Assembly: GCA_017474925.1 (NCBI GenBank)
Contig: JAFVGN010000043.1
Coordinates: 1 to 39,306, forward strand
DNA from: Prevotella sp.
GTDB lineage: Bacteria > Bacteroidota > Bacteroidia > Bacteroidales > Bacteroidaceae
Reading direction: 5' to 3'
DNA: 39,306 bases
Shown here: positions 27,666 through 35,277 of the stretch, one piece after another
How positions within the stretch are numbered: the stretch's first letter is position 1
How the letters are laid out: each line of letters starts with the position of its first letter
Translations under genes and position numbers: made by a program
Notes under the pieces: model-generated
What the model was told of the DNA's origin: nothing
What the model saw: only the letters and a program-made list of their open reading frames with translations
The model's database searches: none

Positions 27666-27696
27666 CAAATTTATAAAATATTTTGCCACTTTGCAA
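27666..27696 (-). promoter_or_regulatory. Promoter of the ompA-lipoprotein operon
   Basis: On the minus strand the order is TTG (27694-27696), 20 bases, TAAATTTG (27666-27673). It gives a short leader of about 30-50 bases before the start. The 140 bases beyond it, up to the esterase stop at 27840, hold nothing else I can support. Confidence 0.75.
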
Positions 27697-27839
27697 ATTT
27701 TTACGCAAAAAAAAATTAAAAAAAAGTCATAATTATTGTTTTATACAAAAAACATGCAAGACGCTCGCAGAATTGCAGAATAGCAAGCAGTATCATACAC
27801 ATAATAAGGAACGGAAGTCCTAACGCCGTAGCACGCCCT

Positions 27840-29186
27840 TCACTTCTTCAGTTTTCCCTTCATCCACTCCATCTGCTGGCGGTCGGTGGCGTCGCTGGTC
27901 CAGTGTTCGTTGATGGGGGTCAGCAGACTTTCTTTCTCGCACTTCAGCACATTCCAGACGGCATAGCTCGTAGTTGGAGGGCACGTGTTGTCGTTGTAGC
28001 CCCACGTCATATAGACGGGAACACTGATGTGACGGGCAAAGTTTACCACATCGTAGTAAGGCAGCGTCTTCATGCATGCCTCGCCATAGGCTCCGCTCTC
28101 CTTCGTGAAGTGCGGATAGCCGCTTGTCAGGCCAGCCGAACCTGCCGCCATGTCGCTGAGTGCCGGATGGTTGGCCACACAGAGCGTCACACGCGGGTCG
28201 AGTGCTGTAGCAATGAGTGCCAGCGCACCGCCCTGACTGCCTCCCTGCACGATGACATTGCGGCCGTCCCACTCGGGTAACTGTGTCAGCAGGTCGATAC
28301 AGCGAACCAGTCCTAAATAGACGTGCTTCATGTAGTAAGTGTTGCGGTCTTCCAGCCCCTGGCGCAGATATGCGTTGTGCTTGTTGTCGAAGGCGGCACG
28401 GATGTCGGCGAACACCTGCTCGCTAAGCGTGGGGTCGAGACCATGAATGTCGAGGGCCATGCGGATGAAGCCGTTCTCAGGATAGAAGCGACGGGTAGTA
28501 GCGTCGCGTATGGGCTTCACGCCTGCTCCCGGAGGTGTCAGCACCACAGGACATGAACCCGGTTTCGCGCCCTTTGGCATCAACAGGTAGGCATAGAATG
28601 AGTGATGGTCGCGGTCGAGGTCGATTTTGAGCAGCCAGGCGTCAACTTTCGCGTTCGACATTTCTTTCGCATATTCCTTGGTAAAGCTCAGAGGGAAAGT
28701 CTTGGCCGAGGCAAGTTCCTGTTGCCAGAATGCCCAGAAGTCCTGAGGTTCCTGCGTAAAAGGCTGAATGCGGTCGACAGAAAAGCCCACCTTGATATGG
28801 TGTTCGTACGTCGAACCGTCCAACTTCATCTTCAGGCGCAGGTCGCGGAAGCAGGGTTTCCGGGCTGTACCCATCTGGATCTTGCCATGTCCGTTCTTCA
28901 ACACCACACTGCCCTTGCTGTCGGCGGGTAACAGGTCGGTACCCACCTCCCACTCTACAACACCATCGCGAGGAATACCATACTTGTAGAACTGTACCTC
29001 GACGGTGGCTTTCTCGCCCACCGCATAGAGCCAGTCAGCATGGTCGGGTACCGTCACCCAAAGATAGTCACTACGATAGGGATAGTTCTCCACAGCCTGC
29101 AACGGCAAGGTTAAAAGGGCAACAAGACAGGAAAGTATCCATGCCCTGCGCCACGTGTTGCTCGTAAAATTCATTTTTTCATTCAT
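27840..29186 (-). CDS. Acetyl xylan esterase, CE7 (AXE1) family, secreted
   Basis: A 448-residue alpha/beta-hydrolase of the acetyl xylan esterase/cephalosporin-C deacetylase type. A signal peptide (WILSCLVALLTLPLQA) precedes an N-terminal beta domain (about 35-135), which CE7 enzymes usually lack. In the catalytic part, Ser317 (GGSQGG), Asp399 (WGYNDNTCPP) and His428 (NEHWTS) form the triad. It would remove acetyl groups from xylo-oligosaccharides in the periplasm or outside. It follows the BASS-type transporter by 41 bases, so the two are probably cotranscribed. The Met at 29174 is an alternative start. Confidence 0.88.
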   Translation of the reverse strand: MNEKMNFTSNTWRRAWILSCLVALLTLPLQAVENYPYRSDYLWVTVPDHADWLYAVGEKATVEVQFYKYGIPRDGVVEWEVGTDLLPADSKGSVVLKNGHGKIQMGTARKPCFRDLRLKMKLDGSTYEHHIKVGFSVDRIQPFTQEPQDFWAFWQQELASAKTFPLSFTKEYAKEMSNAKVDAWLLKIDLDRDHHSFYAYLLMPKGAKPGSCPVVLTPPGAGVKPIRDATTRRFYPENGFIRMALDIHGLDPTLSEQVFADIRAAFDNKHNAYLRQGLEDRNTYYMKHVYLGLVRCIDLLTQLPEWDGRNVIVQGGSQGGALALIATALDPRVTLCVANHPALSDMAAGSAGLTSGYPHFTKESGAYGEACMKTLPYYDVVNFARHISVPVYMTWGYNDNTCPPTTSYAVWNVLKCEKESLLTPINEHWTSDATDRQQMEWMKGKLKK

Positions 29187-29227
29187 GTTTCAGTATTCTT
29201 TAATAGTTTGTTATTGATGACTCTTCT

Positions 29228-30190
29228 TCAACTTCTTCCCCACTTCGTCTTCCTGTACTGCCAGAGCTCCAGTGAATTGATGATGTTCTGCCAGAGCACA
29301 TAACAGCCTGCCCCGATGGACGCCACAGGGTTCAGGTACATATACGCCACCCAGATGCTTAGAGCCGTATTCTTCTGGAACAGCGCCTGTCCGGCATTGA
29401 TTTCCTCACCCAGATGTCGGCCCACAAAGCGTCCTATGCCGAACTGGACAAAGCAAAGCACAAAGGTATAGAGGGCTATCAGCAGCAATAAAGCCAGCGA
29501 GGCTGAGCTGTTGACAATGTTCTTCACGGTAATACCGGTCGTAATGCTCAGCGAGATGGCCCAGCAGTAAAAGCTCAGATCGGGCTGGGCGGCAATTCTA
29601 CTGCAAAGACGCTTCACATAGTGTTGCATCAGCCATCCTAACACCAAGGGCAGCAGCAGCACGATTGCCACTTTTTCCAATATGACAAGGAAGGCCGCAA
29701 GGAATGAGACACCCGCCTCGGGTTCCAGTATGGGGAACACCAAGGGAATCATCAGTGCCGATGCTAACGACGAGATAAGCGTATAGGTAGTCATGGTCGA
29801 AATGTTTCCTCCCAACTTGCCCACCACCACGGGAGCTGCCGAGGCTGACGGACCGATGATACAGGTCAGGACTGCTTCCCACAGCAGGACCTGTTCTGTG
29901 TAGCCTTCCAGGCAGAATATGATGCCCATATTGACTGCGACCAACAACAACTGTGCCACCAATATGCCGGTATGCCAGCGATGGGGCAGCATCTGGTGGA
30001 AATCGACTTTGCAGAACGTGATGAACAACGTTAGGAATACGAATAAGGGAAAAATGACATCGAAAACGGGACTAAGCATATTGCCCAGCGCATCGAGCTG
30101 GGGGACATAGCGGAAGGTGAGATAGCTTATAGTGCCCACGGCAATGGCCACGGGTAGCGTCCAGTCTTTCAAAAATCTGATTATTTCCAT
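29228..30190 (-). CDS. Bile acid:sodium symporter (BASS)-type membrane transporter
   Basis: About 320 residues with nine to ten hydrophobic helices. GPSASAAPVVVGKLGGNISTMT (about residues 115-136, in pieces) and the LALLLLIALYTFVLCFVQFGIGRFVG region, with QKNTALSIWVAYMYLNP near the end, fit the BASS superfamily (arsenite, pantothenate, bile acid and organic anion carriers). The substrate cannot be told. I start at the ATG at 30190 (MEIIRFLKDW); a longer frame upstream would run through the promoter. It heads a probable operon with the CE7 esterase. Confidence 0.8.
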   Translation of the reverse strand: MEIIRFLKDWTLPVAIAVGTISYLTFRYVPQLDALGNMLSPVFDVIFPLFVFLTLFITFCKVDFHQMLPHRWHTGILVAQLLLVAVNMGIIFCLEGYTEQVLLWEAVLTCIIGPSASAAPVVVGKLGGNISTMTTYTLISSLASALMIPLVFPILEPEAGVSFLAAFLVILEKVAIVLLLPLVLGWLMQHYVKRLCSRIAAQPDLSFYCWAISLSITTGITVKNIVNSSASLALLLLIALYTFVLCFVQFGIGRFVGRHLGEEINAGQALFQKNTALSIWVAYMYLNPVASIGAGCYVLWQNIINSLELWQYRKTKWGRS

Positions 30191-30200
30191 ATTTGCGTGG

Positions 30201-30208
30201 CAAAGGTA
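30201..30208 (-). promoter_or_regulatory. Promoter of the BASS transporter-CE7 operon (-7 element)
   Basis: On the minus strand TACCTTTG ends 10 bases before the ATG at 30190. The transcript would have almost no leader. No TTG sits at -33. Confidence 0.5.
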
Positions 30209-30210
30209 CA

Positions 30211-30316
30211 AAATAAATTTGGCATTTCGCTCACTTATTCGCATTTTTGAGCTTGACTCGAAGATACTCACGTTCGGAAATGCTCAAATAAATTTGGCAT
30301 TTCGCTCACTTATTCG
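30211..30316. repeat. 31-base direct repeat in the divergent promoter region
   Basis: Two exact 31-base copies lie at 30211-30241 and 30286-30316. Each contains TTTGGCATTTCGCTCACTT. The second copy supplies the -33 TTG of the scpB promoter. The first is followed by CATTTTTG instead of TATCTTTG, so it is a degenerate promoter. Between them TTTGAGC/GCTCAAA forms an inverted repeat, and the minus strand shows a similar TTTGAGCATTTC...TATCTTCG pattern. Confidence 0.85.
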
Positions 30317-30324
30317 TATCTTTG
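30294..30324 (+). promoter_or_regulatory. Promoter of scpB
   Basis: TTG (30294-30296), 20 bases, TATCTTTG (30317-30324), an excellent consensus match. The leader to the ATG at 30355 is about 25 bases. Confidence 0.78.
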
Positions 30325-30354
30325 CACTAAAATTGCGACCAATTATTTGAAAAT

Positions 30355-31158
30355 ATGTTAGTCAATACTGTCATCAACAATCGTATCTGCTATGTAGAGA
30401 TGCAAAACGCTGAGCACTTAAACTGTCTCAGCGAGGCCATGTGTGAAGAACTGTGTAATGCCATCCTAGCGGGCTATGAACAGGAGTGCGTCGCCATCGT
30501 TATCAAGGCACAATGCAAGAAAGGAGTATGGAGTGCAGGGCACGACATCCGTGAGTTGCCCCAGAACGGCGAAGACCCGCTGGCATTCGACGTACCGATG
30601 GAACGTCTGCTGCGACTTGTTCAGGAGGTTGCCATCCCCGTCATAGCCTGTGTCAACGGAACGGTATGGGGAGGAGCCTGCGACCTGTGTCTGTCGTGCG
30701 ACATGATTGTAAGCTCGGACGAAGCAACATTTGCCATCACACCCGCCAAGATCGGCATACCCTACAATGCCTCGGGCATCATGCATTTCATCAACCAGCT
30801 GGGCATCAACAAGGCCCGCGAGATGTTCTTCCTGGCAACGCCCATCACTGCACGCGACGCCCTGAACGTAGGACTCATCAACCGCGTCACCCCACCCGAC
30901 GAACTGGACCGTGTGCTGGAGGAACACTTCCTGAATCCACTGCGCCGCAACAGCATCATGTCCGTCAGTGCCATCAAGCGCCAGTTCCGCATCCTCAGCA
31001 AGGGGGCTATGGTGGTACCCTCCGAAAGTTTCGAACTCATCAACGCTTACCGCAAGAAGGTCTACCAGGGTGAGGACTATCTTGAAGGCATCCGCTCGTT
31101 CCTTGAGAAGCGCAGTCCGCAGTTCAAGGGCAAAGCATCTGATTTGGACACCTATTAA
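30355..31158 (+). CDS. scpB: Methylmalonyl-CoA decarboxylase (enoyl-CoA hydratase family)
   Basis: A 267-residue crotonase-fold enzyme that matches E. coli YgfG/ScpB, which converts methylmalonyl-CoA to propionyl-CoA and CO2. Shared features are SAGHDIRELP (residues 60-69), VWGGA (104-108), the TPAKIGIPYN segment with Tyr137, and the C-terminal EDYLEGIRSFLEKRSP. His63, Gly107 and Tyr137 align with residues described as catalytic in YgfG. It could serve propionate production from succinate, a main end product in Prevotella and Bacteroides. Mutase and epimerase genes are not in the window. A related crotonase activity is the alternative. Confidence 0.85.
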   Translation: MLVNTVINNRICYVEMQNAEHLNCLSEAMCEELCNAILAGYEQECVAIVIKAQCKKGVWSAGHDIRELPQNGEDPLAFDVPMERLLRLVQEVAIPVIACVNGTVWGGACDLCLSCDMIVSSDEATFAITPAKIGIPYNASGIMHFINQLGINKAREMFFLATPITARDALNVGLINRVTPPDELDRVLEEHFLNPLRRNSIMSVSAIKRQFRILSKGAMVVPSESFELINAYRKKVYQGEDYLEGIRSFLEKRSPQFKGKASDLDTY

Positions 31159-31175
31159 TATAAATAGTATCTTTG
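31144..31175 (+). promoter_or_regulatory. Promoter of yifB within the end of scpB
   Basis: TTG (31144-31146), 21 bases, TATCTTTG (31168-31175). The -33 part lies inside the last codons of scpB, so yifB can be expressed independently. Confidence 0.65.
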
Positions 31176-31206
31176 CTGGGGAAAACCGACAAAAGAGAAA
31201 AGATAT

Positions 31207-32778
31207 ATGCTCGTAAAAACATATTGTGCTGCTGTCAACGGCCTGGAAGTGACAATTGTCACCTGCGAGGTCAGCATGTCACGCGGTGTACAGTTCCATC
31301 TGACGGGACTGGCCGATACGGCTGTCAAGGAAAGCTACGACCGCATCAAGGCTGCACTCCTGAACAACGGGTTCAAGATGCCTACGATGGATATCACGGT
31401 GAACCTGTCACCTGCAGACATCAAGAAAGAGGGTTCCGGCTACGATCTGCCCCTGGCCATTGGCATTCTGGCTGCCAACGGAAAAGTCAACAACGAACTA
31501 CTGGAAAAATTCATGCTAGTAGGTGAACTGAGCCTTGACGGACACCTACAACCCATCCGCGGTGCGCTGCCCATTGCCATCCGCGCCCGCAAAGAGAAGT
31601 TCAAGGGGCTCATCGTGCCGCAACAAAACATCCGTGAAGCGGCCGTAGTCAACCAATTGGAAGTCTACGGTATGGATTCGCTGATGGATGTTGTCAATTT
31701 CCTGAACGGCAATACCAGCTATGAACCCACCATCATCGACACCCGCCGTGAGTTCTATGAGCAACAAAACCACTACGAGCTCGACTTTTCGGATGTCAAA
31801 GGACAGGAGAGCGTCAAGCGTGCCCTGGAAGTTGCAGCAGCAGGCGGCCACAATCTCATGATGATCGGTCCGCCGGGAAGCGGCAAATCCATGCTGGCCA
31901 AGCGTTTGCCCAGCATCCTGCCACCCTTGTCGCTGGCCGAGAGCCTGGAGACCACACAGATTCATAGCGTCGCCGGTAAGCTAAACCGCGACACCAGCCT
32001 CATCAGTCAGCGCCCTTTCCGCGCACCCCACCACACCATATCACAAGTGGCCCTCGTCGGTGGAGGCAACAACCCGCAGCCCGGGGAAATCTCGTTGGCG
32101 CACAATGGTGTGCTCTTTCTCGACGAGATGCCTGAGCTGAGTCGTGCAGTCCTTGAAGTCCTACGCCAGCCTTTAGAAGACCGTAAAATCAGTATTGCAC
32201 GTGCTAAGTACAGTGTAGAGTATCCCTGTTCCTTCATGCTCGTCGCCTCGATGAATCCCTGCCCCTGTGGATATTATGGCGACCCCACCCACAACTGTGT
32301 CTGCACCCCGGGGCAGATCATGCGCTACATGAACAAAATCAGTGGTCCCCTACTCGACCGCATCGACATCCATTGCGAGATTCAAGCCGTACCGTTTGCG
32401 CAACTTAGTCAGATGCAACCAGGAGAACCGAGCGAGAAAATCCGCGAGCGTGTCATCCGTGCCCGCAATATCCAGACTGAGCGTTTCAGTTCCCTCCCTG
32501 TGGGGGAGGGCGGAGGAAGAGGCCGCATCCATTGCAATGCCATGATGACGGAACGCATGCTCCACCAGTTTGCCGAACCCGATGCAGCATCGATGGATAT
32601 GCTCCGTATGGCCATGGAGCGTCTGAAGCTCTCCGCCCGTGCCTACAGCCGCATCCTGAAGGTCGCCCGAACGATTGCCGACTTGGAGGGTTCTGAGAAA
32701 GTACAAAGCTATCATATTGCCGAAGCTATCGGGTACAGGAACCTTGATAGAGGCGATTGGGCAGAGAGAGGGATATAG
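31207..32778 (+). CDS. YifB/ComM family Mg-chelatase-like AAA+ ATPase
   Basis: A 523-residue protein. The N-terminal ChlI-like domain (about 20-145) has GLADTAVKESYDRIKAAL and NLSPADIKKEGSGYDLP. The AAA+ module has Walker A GPPGSGKS (221-228), Walker B VLFLDEMPE and the zinc-like Cys cluster MNPCPCGYYGDPTHNCVC. The C-terminal domain ends AEAIGYRNLDR. ComM, the characterised member, is a helicase that aids branch migration during natural transformation. Residues about 428-440 (SLPVGEGGGRG) are foreign to the family and come from an inserted palindrome. It has its own promoter and is convergent with GH8. Confidence 0.93.
   Translation: MLVKTYCAAVNGLEVTIVTCEVSMSRGVQFHLTGLADTAVKESYDRIKAALLNNGFKMPTMDITVNLSPADIKKEGSGYDLPLAIGILAANGKVNNELLEKFMLVGELSLDGHLQPIRGALPIAIRARKEKFKGLIVPQQNIREAAVVNQLEVYGMDSLMDVVNFLNGNTSYEPTIIDTRREFYEQQNHYELDFSDVKGQESVKRALEVAAAGGHNLMMIGPPGSGKSMLAKRLPSILPPLSLAESLETTQIHSVAGKLNRDTSLISQRPFRAPHHTISQVALVGGGNNPQPGEISLAHNGVLFLDEMPELSRAVLEVLRQPLEDRKISIARAKYSVEYPCSFMLVASMNPCPCGYYGDPTHNCVCTPGQIMRYMNKISGPLLDRIDIHCEIQAVPFAQLSQMQPGEPSEKIRERVIRARNIQTERFSSLPVGEGGGRGRIHCNAMMTERMLHQFAEPDAASMDMLRMAMERLKLSARAYSRILKVARTIADLEGSEKVQSYHIAEAIGYRNLDRGDWAERGI
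32492..32510. repeat. Palindromic insertion inside yifB
   Basis: CCCTCCC and GGGAGGG (7 base pairs) flank TGTGG, followed by CGGAGGAAGAGG. It encodes LPVGEGGG in frame, where relatives carry a short KD-PGI-like segment before HCNA. It looks like a small dispersed palindromic repeat. Confidence 0.65.
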
Positions 32779-32827
32779 TATAGTGCATTATATTTTTTAC
32801 TAAAGGATCAGACGTCTTTTCTTTCCA

Positions 32828-34084
32828 TCATAAACCAAAATTACCAGAGACATGCAGCATGGAGAGGAAATAAACCATGCCGACATAGTAGCGCCATTTG
32901 CCTGTTGGTGGCTGTACATCCCAGAGCCGCTGAACATATTCGCGGGCCAAAGCCCGATCTTCTTCATTGTCACTCTCGGCCAGCGCAAAGGCTCCCACGG
33001 CATTGGCTCCAGCCATGCCCTCGGTGTAGTTGCCTGTAGGCTCGGTGCCATCGAGGTTGAACTGTCCGCCATTGAATCCCTCGTTCTTGAAGAATGTCAG
33101 CAGTCGGTGCATCATCGTGCGCTGTGCATCCTTAGCACGCCCCGTGAGATAATAATCCATACCGATATTCATTGGACAACGGATGGCATCATATTGATAG
33201 CGGTCGGTATTGTAGTCGAAGTTCGGACGGCGATAGGGCTTTCCGTCGAAAAGACAATAGTCGGGATAAAGTCCTGTTACTGAGTCTTGGGAAGCCTCCA
33301 GCAGCCAACGAGCCTTATCGGCAGCCTCGCGCCAGAATTCGTTCTTCGCATCAGCCTTCTCTGCCCAGAGGTCGAGGAAGGCTGGCAGACAATAGGACGG
33401 ATCGCTGTACCAGTGAACTTCCTCATTAGGAACGAATGTCACAAGACGCGTCGAGTCGTCAAAGAGGTTATAGATACCCGATACCTTACCGTCTTTCGAT
33501 GTCACCTTATGAAGAATATCGTTGGCATCGGCTGCATACTGCGATTCACCCCATTTCTCTGCAGCGAGGAAAAGGGCTGTGACGAAATAGATTTCACCGT
33601 CGGAGGCGTTGCTCTGTCCTATCTGCTTTCCGTCGAGAGCACATTGCCAGCAAAAATAGCCGTCCCATGGACTGTCAGCGGGATATGCCATATAGGTCTT
33701 GGCCCATCGCCAGAGTTTGTCGAACACTTCGCGCTTGTCAAGTTGCACGCTGATCATCATGCCGTATGACATACCTTCGGTACGCACGTCGTTACTACCA
33801 GTATCTACGATGATGCCCATCGAGTCGCCCACTTCATAATAGACGCATTTTTCACCGTCGGCATCATACTTGCTGATATCGCCTGGTGTAAAAAAGTGTG
33901 TCCAGATGCTGTCGATACGAGCCTGCACCTCTGCCTCGCTCTTGCCTAACAGTGTAGAGAAGAGGTTATTCGATGTTGCCTCCTCAGTCTGCTGCTTATT
34001 TCCACAGCCAGCGAGCAGTACGCCTGTCACCACAAGGACTGAAATCTTCATATACTTCTTCATAATCGCGCAATTGTACTTCAT
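32828..34084 (-). CDS. GH8 glycoside hydrolase, lipoprotein (probable reducing-end exo-oligoxylanase)
   Basis: A lipoprotein of about 418 residues: signal with lipobox (VLLAGC, Cys27), then an (alpha/alpha)6-barrel GH8. Glu103 in RTEGMSYGM is the general acid. Asp162 (SDGEIYF) and Asp299 (YQYDAIRCPMN) are the other conserved acids. GH8 members in xylan loci are often reducing-end xylose-releasing exo-oligoxylanases, which I favour given GH43 and esterases nearby; an endoxylanase or chitosanase is possible. The ATG at 34084 follows AAGGA; MKKYMKIS at 34063 is an alternative. It follows the PheC-like gene by 13 bases, so they form an operon. Confidence 0.88.
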   Translation of the reverse strand: MKYNCAIMKKYMKISVLVVTGVLLAGCGNKQQTEEATSNNLFSTLLGKSEAEVQARIDSIWTHFFTPGDISKYDADGEKCVYYEVGDSMGIIVDTGSNDVRTEGMSYGMMISVQLDKREVFDKLWRWAKTYMAYPADSPWDGYFCWQCALDGKQIGQSNASDGEIYFVTALFLAAEKWGESQYAADANDILHKVTSKDGKVSGIYNLFDDSTRLVTFVPNEEVHWYSDPSYCLPAFLDLWAEKADAKNEFWREAADKARWLLEASQDSVTGLYPDYCLFDGKPYRRPNFDYNTDRYQYDAIRCPMNIGMDYYLTGRAKDAQRTMMHRLLTFFKNEGFNGGQFNLDGTEPTGNYTEGMAGANAVGAFALAESDNEEDRALAREYVQRLWDVQPPTGKWRYYVGMVYFLSMLHVSGNFGL

Positions 34085-34097
34085 ATTTTTCCTTATC

Positions 34098-35027
34098 TTA
34101 TTCGTAGTCATATACCAATCCGTATTTCTCATGCAGTTGGCGGAGTGTGCCATCGGACTTCATCTTCCTAATGACATCATTCACCAGCTGAAGCAAGTCC
34201 TCCTGTCCCTTACGCATTAGCACGCCGATCTCACCGTGGGTGAAAGGTTTGTCCAACAGTGGTGCGGCAAGTCGGGTGTCGGTCTGCACGTAGTAGGGAG
34301 CCTCAGTTATCTCCGTTATCATCACGTCGGCATCGCCCTCTGCAATAAGCGACGGTATTTCTTCGTTCTTGTTGTGGACGATGATGGTGGCATGAGTCAG
34401 GTTCTCGTTGGCAAACTTCTCGTTCAGCCCACCGGGATTCACCATCACGCGGACTTCCGGCTTGTCGATGTCGGCCAACGACATGTAACGGTCGGCTTCC
34501 GAAGCCCTGCAAAGAATGGTCTTTCCGTTTGCCAGATAGCCCTCGCTCATGAGCATCGTCTCGCGCCGGGCATCGGTGATGGTGATACCGCCAATGGCGA
34601 GGTCGAAGGTCTGCGGGTCTGTCAGGACATCTGCTGTCAGCGTAGGCCAAGAGGTTGGTACGTACTGGATGCCGACACCCAAATGCCCGGCAATCTCCCC
34701 AGCCATTTCGATGCCGAAGCCCCAGTAGCGTCCGTCATCCTCACGGAAGGATAGCGGACGATAGTCTCCTGTCGTTCCCACCTGCAACATGCCGCGTTCC
34801 TGAATGCGGGTAACGGTTGGCTGGTGTAGCTTCCGCCAGTTCACGGGGTTGATGCAGATGTCAGAGGCAGAGATGACGGGGATGACGTACTGCGTCATAT
34901 CGCCCTTGGTTACCTTGTAGCCCAGCACGTATGCAAACGAGGCTGTACTGCCAAGCAGGGCTATTGCCACTACCACCACAAATGCCTTGCTGTGTTCAAT
35001 CATCTGGTCTAACATATCATAAAACAT
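34098..35027 (-). CDS. Periplasmic solute-binding family 3 protein, PheC (cyclohexadienyl dehydratase)-like
   Basis: A 309-residue protein anchored by one N-terminal helix (AFVVVVAIALLGSTASFAYVLG). The rest is a type II periplasmic binding fold. VGTTGDYRPLSFREDDG (about 83-99), VPTSWPTL, DLAIGGITIT, VNPGGLNEKFA and GDADVMITEITEA resemble cyclohexadienyl dehydratase PheC much more than ordinary amino-acid binding proteins. Glu242 aligns with the Glu I recall as the proton donor in PheC. It would make phenylpyruvate from prephenate or phenylalanine from arogenate in the periplasm; a sugar or amino acid sensor is the alternative. It lies upstream of GH8 in the same operon, which is unexpected. 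Confidence 0.75.
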   Translation of the reverse strand: MFYDMLDQMIEHSKAFVVVVAIALLGSTASFAYVLGYKVTKGDMTQYVIPVISASDICINPVNWRKLHQPTVTRIQERGMLQVGTTGDYRPLSFREDDGRYWGFGIEMAGEIAGHLGVGIQYVPTSWPTLTADVLTDPQTFDLAIGGITITDARRETMLMSEGYLANGKTILCRASEADRYMSLADIDKPEVRVMVNPGGLNEKFANENLTHATIIVHNKNEEIPSLIAEGDADVMITEITEAPYYVQTDTRLAAPLLDKPFTHGEIGVLMRKGQEDLLQLVNDVIRKMKSDGTLRQLHEKYGLVYDYE

Positions 35028-35040
35028 ATTAATTCAGCGT

Positions 35041-35049
35041 GTAAAGGTA
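35041..35049 (-). promoter_or_regulatory. Possible promoter of the PheC-like-GH8 operon
   Basis: On the minus strand TACCTTTAC resembles the -7 element but has A in place of the final G, and there is no -33 TTG. It is 14 bases before the start. Confidence 0.3.
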
Positions 35050-35070
35050 CGAAAAACGGAGAATATTTGC

Positions 35071-35078
35071 TACCTTTG
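35071..35078 (+). promoter_or_regulatory. Upstream promoter-like element before the CE1-like esterase
   Basis: TACCTTTG matches the -7 consensus without a -33 TTG. It lies 200 bases before the esterase start; with the element at 35220 it would give two transcripts. The frame between them (GTG at 35078) is not a convincing gene. Confidence 0.35.
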
Positions 35079-35219
35079 TGTCCAATTATTACGATACTTT
35101 AAGAAGAATGGATAGAAATAGGTCTGGCGTACAGACAAATACACCGAATCACATAAAGACTGATACGTTTCGTGGTATTTATGCAACAAAAACCTATATG
35201 GATTTTGTTTCATTTTTCG

Positions 35220-35227
35220 TATCTTTG
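35220..35227 (+). promoter_or_regulatory. Promoter of the CE1-like esterase-GH43 operon (-7 element)
   Basis: TATCTTTG followed by C, about 50 bases before the ATG. The preceding sequence is T-rich, but a TTG at 19-21 bases is missing. Confidence 0.5.
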
Positions 35228-35277
35228 CACCCACGATTCAATTCAGCGACGAAAAGCAATAAAAAAACAATAAAACT

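Noticed and set aside
30191-30271. N-terminal extension of the BASS transporter by 27 residues
   Set aside because: It would cover the promoter and the 31-base repeat, and MEIIRFLKDW gives a normal membrane-protein start.
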